Assembly (NCBI GenBank): GCA_937858165.1
Contig: CALLZA010000607.1
Location: 1-7,021, forward strand
Reading direction: 5' to 3'
Length of the DNA: 7,021 bases
Source: an uncultured Ardenticatenia bacterium
GTDB taxonomy: Bacteria; Chloroflexota; Anaerolineae; Promineifilales; Promineifilaceae
Below the pieces are notes generated by a model, which did not search any database, was not told the origin of the DNA, and saw only the letters and a program-made list of their open reading frames with translations. The position numbers and the translations under genes are program-made. Position 1 is the first letter of the stretch. Each line of letters starts with the position of its first letter. This document shows positions 1-4,132 of this stretch, piece after piece.

Positions 1-64
1 CTGGTTTTCTCGTTGTTTGATCTCTTTGCTTTGTCTGTAGCTTTTAGTTGCTGTTTCTTTGTCG
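1..64. other. Non-genomic flank outside the P5 adapter
   Basis: This T-rich stretch lies outside the T10 spacer that precedes the P5 sequence, so it is beyond the end of any library molecule. It is low in complexity, unlike the GC-rich core, and has no recognisable coding content. The likeliest origin is base-call noise from a read running past the end of the adapter, retained by the assembler. It should not be annotated as genome. Confidence 0.8.
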
Positions 65-144
65 TTTTTTTTTTAATGATCCGGCGACCACCGAGATCTA
101 CACTAGATCGCTCGTCGGCAGCGTCAGATGTGTATAAGAGACAG
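65..144 (+). other. Illumina Nextera P5/i5 adapter with flow-cell T10 spacer
   Basis: In order: ten T (65-74), matching the spacer on grafted flow-cell oligos; the P5 sequence (75-103) with one mismatch (C at 81 where A is expected); an 8-base index TAGATCGC (104-111), which is the Nextera 501 index; the read-1 tail (112-125); and the 19-bp Tn5 mosaic end (126-144). Genomic sequence starts at 145. Open frames crossing this block give the artefact peptide ending SAASDVYKRQ. This is a library artefact, not a transposon in the organism. Confidence 0.98.
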
Positions 145-234
145 GAAGCCGTCGAAGCCCAGCGCCTCGGCCGCGGCGGCGTAGGCGGGCATCTGCGCCA
201 GCCTGGGTTGTAGGAAGGATACGTCGAACTTCAT
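145..234 (-). CDS. LLM-class flavin/F420-dependent oxidoreductase, N-terminal fragment
   Basis: Reading the minus strand from ATG at 234-232 gives 30 codons that run into the contig end: it begins MKFDVSFLQPRLAQMPAYAA and continues AAEALGFDGF. A first beta strand, then an alpha helix, then 'AAEALGFDG' is the characteristic start of luciferase-like (TIM-barrel) monooxygenases, especially the F420-dependent subfamily. That family oxidises or reduces varied substrates with FMN or F420, so the substrate cannot be told here. The start is well supported: GGAGG (minus strand, 247-243) sits 8 nt before the ATG. Only about a tenth of a typical 300-350 residue protein is present. It follows the 41-aa ORF on the same strand but is separated by a large inverted repeat, so it may be a separate transcription unit. 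No promoter is obvious. The fragment is truncated by the assembly, not by mutation. Confidence 0.75.
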
Positions 235-405
235 AGTGGCTTCCTCCGGAAGAGCGGGTTCATTCGCGGATCGAAGACAAGAACCTCACGCCAAGATCGC
301 CAAGGACGCAAAGAAGAGTCCTGATTGGCGCGCCTGGCGATCTTGGCGATCTTGGCGTGAGGGAGGTTCTCAATATCTGGCCAATCCGCGGAATACTCCC
401 TCTTG
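235..405. other. Intergenic region with dispersed-repeat-like DNA
   Basis: No coding sequence is supported here. The region holds the ribosome binding site of the LLM gene (243-247) and a large inverted repeat (284-362) built from the units 'CGCCAAGATCGCCAAG' and 'CTTGGCGATCTTGGCG'. Open frames crossing it translate to repetitive K/D/A or W/R/S-rich peptides, which is typical of non-coding intergenic repeats. It may carry a terminator for the leftward operon and a promoter for the LLM gene, but no clear -10/-35 pair is visible. Confidence 0.6.
284..362. repeat. Inverted repeat, 21-bp arms, 'CCAAGATCGCCAAG' type
   Basis: The arm at 284-304 is perfectly complementary to 342-362 over 21 bp, with a 37-nt interior. 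Beyond the stem, GAACCT-type ends on both sides would re-pair if three bases (363-365) bulge out. The right arm contains a 9-bp tandem unit (TTGGCGATC). The interior holds GGCGCGCC (327-334). In minus-strand RNA the hairpin is followed by a weakly U-rich stretch, so it could serve as a terminator after the 41-aa ORF. The motif resembles a class of 'gccaagacgccaag' intergenic repeats that I recall from many environmental genomes, so it may equally be a mobile or REP-like element. Confidence 0.7.
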
Positions 406-531
406 TCAAGCCGCCAGGGTGATGACGCCGGTCAGCAAGACCAGCACCATGGAGAGGATGCCACAAGCGGCCAGGATGGCGATCATAATGGCGATGGGCA
501 GGATGATGCTGGGGGCGTTTTCGGGGTCCAT
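406..531 (-). CDS. Small single-pass membrane protein, 41 aa
   Basis: I do not recognise a family. The minus-strand ATG at 531-529 opens a 41-codon frame ending in TGA at 406. The product starts with a short acidic, hydrophilic head (MDPENAPS), followed by an almost continuous hydrophobic stretch from about residue 9 to 41 that is rich in I, L, V, A and M and has one cysteine (C23). It is long enough for one transmembrane helix, possibly a tight hairpin. A GGAG (minus strand, 543-540) lies 8 nt before the ATG, which argues strongly for translation. It sits 99 bp downstream of the sensor-like membrane gene on the same strand and could be the third gene of that operon. By position and type it could be a small accessory subunit or regulator of the neighbouring membrane proteins; that is inference. 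The reading frame is shorter than usual gene-calling cut-offs and is easily missed. Confidence 0.65.
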   Translation of the reverse strand: MDPENAPSIILPIAIMIAILAACGILSMVLVLLTGVITLAA

Positions 532-539
532 GGTTGCTA

Positions 540-543
540 CTCC
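540..543 (-). promoter_or_regulatory. Shine-Dalgarno GGAG of the 41-aa ORF
   Basis: The minus strand reads GGAG here, with 8 nt to the ATG at 531. Together with the spacing, it decides that this short frame is probably a real gene. Confidence 0.6.
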
Positions 544-630
544 GTCAAGTGATTTGAGCGGATTTTACTCTGGATTGAAGCCGGCGCAACGCAAGCCAAC
601 GGACGATAGACCACAGACCAGAGACCGCGA

Positions 631-1959
631 TCAGCGCTGCTTGTTCTTGCCGTCGTCGGCGGACGGGAGTCCGCTGGCCTGCCGTCTGTCGTCCGCCGTC
701 GGTATAAGCCACACACTGACGCTTTCCGGCTCCATCGTTTCTTGAATCACCCGCACCAGTTCGGCCGTCAGCCGGTCGAGGTCGGTCTCGTCGCGGGCGG
801 TATGGGCGAACTGTTCCAGTGTTTTCTGTGCGTCGTACTTGCGACGGTAGAAGCGGCGGTCGATGGCTCGCTGTAGGCGGCGGCGCACGGGCAGGAAGAG
901 AGCGGCGATGAGCAGCGTCGAAAGGATAGTCGCCAGCGTTGAGTCCTGCCCGGTCAGCCGGCTGAAAAAGCCTTGCAAGGCAACGACGCTGCCCAGATAG
1001 ACCAGCACCAGGAAGCCGGTTAGTAGTGTGTAGACCAGCGTCTTGCGAACGATGACGTCGATATCCCACAAGTGATAGCGTAGGATGGCGCGGGCGATGG
1101 AGAGGGGCAAGAGGGCCAGCACGACGAGCGTCCCGAAGACCTGGAGCAAGGCCCAGGGCCCGCCCCATGGACTCCAACTGCGGAAGGGGGTTTGGTTGTA
1201 GATGGCCAGGAGCCAGAATAGTGTCAGCACCATCGTAGCGACGATCCAGCGTGTCTGCTGCCTCTCCACCGGCCCGGAGATGCGCCGGTAACGATAGGCC
1301 TGACCGACCATGCCTAACGCCAGCAGCCCGAGCAAGACACCACTCTGCAGCCACCAACTCCACGCCTCCACCTTCTCGGGGACAACGATGTCGGTGATCA
1401 GTCCCACGCCCAGTAACGCCATGCCCAGCCAGAACAACCGGCGCGCCCAAACCGTTGAAAACTGCCCGCTTGGGAAGACGTTGAAGAACACAATCGTCAG
1501 CAATAGGCCCAAAAGCGCCAGCGCCCAGGTAAAGATCAGTGGGGAACCAGGTTCACAACAGCCGGCGGGGATGGCTCCGCCCAGATCGAACCAGAACGGC
1601 AGTGTCAACAGCAGGAGCGAGGTGATCAGCCCCATTAGCTCATCTGACTTGCGCCAGAAGATGAGCAGAGCCGTGAGGTTATAGACCGCCAATAGAGCGT
1701 AGCGCGACCACTGTACCAGCCTGGAGAAGGCCGGGTAGGTAATGAACTGGGGCAGCGCGCCAAAGCTCCTTGAGACCGAATCTCCCACCAGCAGCAGTTC
1801 CCCCAGCCGCGAGATCAGGGAGACCTCCACTACGAGAATCATCAGGGCCAGCAACACCCACACGGCGCGGGCGATTGGCAACCACGGCCGACCCAGGACG
1901 CGCGGTTTGTTGATCGTAGCCGTGGACTCGTTCTTGGCTCCTACGCTTGGGTCACTCAT
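631..1959 (-). CDS. Sensor-kinase-like polytopic membrane protein lacking a kinase domain
   Basis: The 442-aa product is almost wholly integral membrane: about ten hydrophobic spans (roughly residues 29-50, 85-102, 108-125, 142-162, 172-194, 203-220, 238-254, 268-290, 307-328 and 341-357). Two basic loops are diagnostic: RYRRISGPVERQQTRW (223-238), and LRYHLWDIDVIVRKTLVY (293-310) followed by PVRRRLQRAIDRRFYRRKYD (357-376). These match the N-terminal membrane half of ComP-like histidine kinases common in Chloroflexota. In those kinases, a stretch like 'LDRLTAELVRVIQETMEPESVSVWLI' (394-419) leads into GAF and kinase domains. Here the protein stops about 20 residues later, with no H-box or ATPase domain and no sign of a frameshift into one downstream. 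The positive-inside pattern puts the C-terminus in the cytoplasm. Its ATG overlaps the end of the nucleoside hydrolase fusion by 8 bp (ATGAGTGA), indicating translational coupling; no strong SD is seen. It could sense a ligand or serve as a membrane partner. The biochemical role is unknown. Confidence 0.85.
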   Translation of the reverse strand: MSDPSVGAKNESTATINKPRVLGRPWLPIARAVWVLLALMILVVEVSLISRLGELLLVGDSVSRSFGALPQFITYPAFSRLVQWSRYALLAVYNLTALLIFWRKSDELMGLITSLLLLTLPFWFDLGGAIPAGCCEPGSPLIFTWALALLGLLLTIVFFNVFPSGQFSTVWARRLFWLGMALLGVGLITDIVVPEKVEAWSWWLQSGVLLGLLALGMVGQAYRYRRISGPVERQQTRWIVATMVLTLFWLLAIYNQTPFRSWSPWGGPWALLQVFGTLVVLALLPLSIARAILRYHLWDIDVIVRKTLVYTLLTGFLVLVYLGSVVALQGFFSRLTGQDSTLATILSTLLIAALFLPVRRRLQRAIDRRFYRRKYDAQKTLEQFAHTARDETDLDRLTAELVRVIQETMEPESVSVWLIPTADDRRQASGLPSADDGKNKQR

Positions 1960-3826
1960 GATTCAGCACCGCCAGAAACAAGGCTTCAAAGCGCGCCCGG
2001 TTGGCCGCCATGGCCACTCGCACCGGCGCGCCATCCGCGGCCCGTATAAGCCGGGCGGTCTCTGTGCCCTCAGCCGTCACCACGTCCACCCGCTCCTCGC
2101 GCAGCGTCACCAGGCTTTCATCGAGCGCTGCAGCGGCGGCCAGCGTGTCCCACCAGTACATGCCGCCGTCAAGCCACCACTGGTTGAGGTACATCACATT
2201 GTAGATGAAAACGGCCGGGCGGGTGCGGTGGGTTCCCTGCAATCGCTGATAGAAGCTGCGCGTAAAGGGTACTTCGTTGGTGGCGTCCAGCGGCACCAGG
2301 ACGATGGGCGCGCCGGAAGCCAGGACGATATCGGCCGCTACCGGGTCGGCAAAGAAGTTCCACTCGGCATATTGGTTGCTGATACCCTCGTTCTCGTCGG
2401 CAACGTTGCCCGGCGCATCCACCGCGCCGCCCATGATGACGATCTGCTTGATTTGCCCGGCCAGCGTCGGATCGGCCTGGAAAGCCTCAGCCAGGTTCGT
2501 TAGCGGGCCAAGAGCGATAACGACAATGTCACCCGGCGCGGCGGCGACGGTATCGGCCAGCAGATCGGCCGCCGGGCGTAGGTCTGCCGCCCGTTCTCCA
2601 GTGCTCACTTGCGCGCCGTAGAGGGCGTCAGCGCTTTTGCGCCACGCGTCCGGGGCAGGGCGGCCGCCAGGGTAGGCCTCTTCGCGTCCGCAGGCCACGG
2701 GAACCTCCGGCGCGCGGGCCACTTCCAGCAGGCCGAGCGCGGCGCGGACGCCGCCGTCGCAATGGGCAAAGGCCACGCCGTTAACCGTGATGGCCCGCAA
2801 ATCGACGGCCGGGTGTTGCAGAAGGTAGAGCAGGGCGCTCACATCGTCCATGGCCATATCGGCGTCGAGCACGACCGCTAGCGGCTCGGCCGCGGCCAGG
2901 GCCGCGGTGTCAACGGCTTGCGGTCGGTTGCCCGCCCACCAGGCGGCGGCAGCCAGCGCCGCGACGAGGACCAAGCCGACCAGCGCCCCGGCGAAGCGGC
3001 GCGCTATCCGTTGGGCCGGAAAGCCGCCCCACAGACCCCGCGAAACACCGATGAGCAACGCCGCCGGCAACAGGGCCAGAAGCGCGTAACTGAGCATCAG
3101 CGTTAGTGCCGGGGAGACACCGAACGCGCCGGCTGCCGCGTAGATCGGCAGCGCCAGCAGCACGGCCAGGAACGCCACCATCTGTCGCCGCTCCGGGGGG
3201 CCGGCGGCCCGGTAGCGCAGGAGTTGCTCGACCATGCCCAGAAGGAGCAGCGCCAGGAGGATGAGCACGAAGACCAGCCACGCATTCTCCACAAAGCGAA
3301 TGAAGACGACGCCGCCAAGAACCAGCGCCAGCCCCACCAGCGCAGGCGCGCCCAGCCAGGCGGGGTAGAAGCGCCCGTTGGGGAAGAGGAAGAGCAGCAG
3401 GAACAATGCGGTGATACCCAGAGCGCCCAGGATCACGGCCGCGGCGTTGAGTACAACGGGCCAGGGCTGGGGCCAGTTGGTGGCCGTTCCCGTTCCGGCG
3501 AGGTTGAAGGCGAATGGCAGCGTTGCCAGGGCCAGAGCCGCCAGTGGCGCGCCCGCCGCGCGCCGTGTCAGCAGGAGTGCGGCCGTGACCAGCATCAGCC
3601 CGGTGAGCGCCAGCCGCGCCCCGGCGATGGCCGCCGTCAGCGTCTCATATGAAACATCTTCTAGCGCCCGCGCGGCCTCGTTGAACTGCCAGCCGTCCTG
3701 GGTGTCTGCGAACACGCCCGGCGCAAGGGCCAGCGCTGTCGCCGCCGCGACCAGCCACAACCAGGGGACAAACTGCATCAGACGATGATGAGACGATCCG
3801 CCGTCGCTGTTGGTGATTGTACTCAT
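1952..3826 (-). CDS. Membrane-anchored nucleoside hydrolase (sensor-type TM module fused to IUNH domain)
   Basis: The 624-aa protein has two parts. Residues 1-300 hold about nine hydrophobic spans (near 18-40, 67-88, 92-110, 123-148, 156-178, 182-200, 217-236, 239-262 and 279-298). They are related to the next gene: compare FPNGRF (148-153) and GMVEQLLRYRAAGPPERRQM (197-216) with FPSGQF and GMVGQAYRYRRISGPVERQQ there. Residues 315-624 form an inosine-uridine-type nucleoside hydrolase, which splits the N-glycosidic bond of nucleosides to base plus ribose. Visible motifs are the Ca-binding Asp cluster DADMAMDD (321-328), GPLTN (440-444), IMGG (464-467), AEWNFFADP (487-495) and WWD (558-560). 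D321, D323, D327, D328, E488, N490 and D560 align with D8, D10, D14, D15, E166, N168 and D242 of Crithidia IUNH as I recall it. Pro-Gly of the classical DxDPGxDD is Met-Ala here, and the catalytic His before the last Asp is Trp. Basic loops at 204-215 and 263-277 should be cytoplasmic, which places the hydrolase domain outside. There is no SD; a -10 box 7 nt before the ATG suggests a leaderless mRNA. Confidence 0.9.
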   Translation of the reverse strand: MSTITNSDGGSSHHRLMQFVPWLWLVAAATALALAPGVFADTQDGWQFNEAARALEDVSYETLTAAIAGARLALTGLMLVTAALLLTRRAAGAPLAALALATLPFAFNLAGTGTATNWPQPWPVVLNAAAVILGALGITALFLLLFLFPNGRFYPAWLGAPALVGLALVLGGVVFIRFVENAWLVFVLILLALLLLGMVEQLLRYRAAGPPERRQMVAFLAVLLALPIYAAAGAFGVSPALTLMLSYALLALLPAALLIGVSRGLWGGFPAQRIARRFAGALVGLVLVAALAAAAWWAGNRPQAVDTAALAAAEPLAVVLDADMAMDDVSALLYLLQHPAVDLRAITVNGVAFAHCDGGVRAALGLLEVARAPEVPVACGREEAYPGGRPAPDAWRKSADALYGAQVSTGERAADLRPAADLLADTVAAAPGDIVVIALGPLTNLAEAFQADPTLAGQIKQIVIMGGAVDAPGNVADENEGISNQYAEWNFFADPVAADIVLASGAPIVLVPLDATNEVPFTRSFYQRLQGTHRTRPAVFIYNVMYLNQWWLDGGMYWWDTLAAAAALDESLVTLREERVDVVTAEGTETARLIRAADGAPVRVAMAANRARFEALFLAVLNHE

Positions 3827-3833
3827 TGGAGAT

Positions 3834-3839
3834 AGTATA
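3834..3839 (-). promoter_or_regulatory. -10 box TATACT, probable leaderless promoter of the nucleoside hydrolase fusion
   Basis: The minus strand reads TATACT here, with 7 nt between it and the ATG at 3826. A transcript starting the usual distance downstream would begin at or within a base of the start codon, so the mRNA would be leaderless; this fits the absence of a Shine-Dalgarno sequence. No good -35 is found at 16-19 bp. The equivalent position is occupied by the GATCGTTACGAAA repeat, so the promoter may need an activator. Confidence 0.5.
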
Positions 3840-3856
3840 AAGGGCGATCGTCTCCT

Positions 3857-3911
3857 GATCGTTACGAAAAACGCGCAAGCCGACTGTGACTCCCAATCGA
3901 TCGTTACGAAA
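3857..3911. repeat. Paired 13-bp direct repeat GATCGTTACGAAA, candidate operator
   Basis: Identical 13-mers lie at 3857-3869 and 3899-3911, with starts 42 bp apart, which is four turns of B-DNA. Each contains the short dyad TCGTTACGA. The first copy covers the expected -35 region of the leftward promoter; the second lies about 65 bp before the rightward -10. Same-face spacing of identical dyads is what a cooperatively binding dimeric regulator would use. No regulator gene is present in the window. Confidence 0.5.
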
Positions 3912-3976
3912 TCCGCCCGAAGCTAAGAGATTCGTCGCCGCGCGCCACCTGTAAGTGAGTTTGTAAGTTTTGTCCG

Positions 3977-3982
3977 TATAAT
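3977..3982 (+). promoter_or_regulatory. Consensus -10 TATAAT, putative 5'-nucleotidase promoter
   Basis: A perfect TATAAT lies in an AT-rich island within otherwise GC-rich DNA. There is no good -35 at 17 bp (AGTGAG at 3954-3959). A start near 3989 would give a leader of about 144 nt. The match could be chance, but its location between divergent genes supports it. Confidence 0.45.
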
Positions 3983-4117
3983 GTGTATTAGGGCCGCCTG
4001 CTGCTGCCGGGGCGACCTTATGCCCGTCTGACATCACGTCACGCCTCTTGTGATCACCTCGTAGCGGCGCGATGGGTCGTGGATCGGGCGCAAATACGTT
4101 CCCAATATTCAGTTTGT

Positions 4118-4122
4118 GGAGG
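4118..4122 (+). promoter_or_regulatory. Shine-Dalgarno GGAGG deciding the 5'-nucleotidase start
   Basis: GGAGG sits 10 nt before the ATG at 4133. An in-frame ATG at 4124 is only 1 nt away and another at 4079 lies upstream of the site, so 4133 is the start that fits. It is also the one that places the signal peptide at the N-terminus. Confidence 0.7.
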
Positions 4123-4132
4123 AATGCATTTT

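Larger units (their letters stand above)
3827..4132. promoter_or_regulatory. Divergent regulatory region between nucleoside hydrolase and 5'-nucleotidase
   Basis: These 306 bp separate two divergently transcribed genes. The region contains a -10 box for the leftward gene (3834-3839), a 13-bp direct repeat at 3857-3869 and 3899-3911, a consensus TATAAT for the rightward gene (3977-3982), and a GGAGG ribosome binding site (4118-4122). The segment from about 3990 to 4117 would be the long 5' leader of the 5'-nucleotidase mRNA. I see no tRNA, no known riboswitch core and no convincing small ORF in it. Minus-strand frames crossing 3827-4037 are extensions out of frame with the real gene and are not supported. 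Confidence 0.7.

Noticed and set aside
126..144. Tn5 mosaic end as evidence of a natural transposon
   Set aside because: It is joined directly to the read-1 tail, i5 index and P5, and mirrored at 6786-6804 with P7, so it is library-preparation DNA.
284..362. CRISPR-like array from the repeated CCAAGAT/CTTGGCGATC units
   Set aside because: The units are only 9-18 bp, adjacent or inverted, and lack regular spacers or nearby cas genes.
236..745. 169-codon plus-strand frame over the 284-362 inverted repeat
   Set aside because: Its translation contains repeat-derived runs such as HAKIAKDAKK and RAWRSWRSWR and lies antisense to better supported small and large genes.
545..1450. 301-codon minus-strand frame overlapping the sensor-like membrane gene
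   Set aside because: It is another frame of the same strand inside a gene with clear transmembrane and linker motifs. Its R/P/G-rich product has no recognisable domain.
1742..2503. 253-codon plus-strand frame
   Set aside because: It runs antisense across two overlapping minus-strand genes and shows no motifs or ribosome binding site.
3645..4037. 130-codon minus-strand frame reaching into the divergent promoter region
   Set aside because: Its 3' part is out of frame with, and inside, the hydrolase fusion, and its start has no SD. The region is better explained as regulatory.
3990..4117. Purine or other riboswitch upstream of the 5'-nucleotidase
   Set aside because: No conserved riboswitch core or convincing multi-stem fold is visible; kept only as an unexplained leader.
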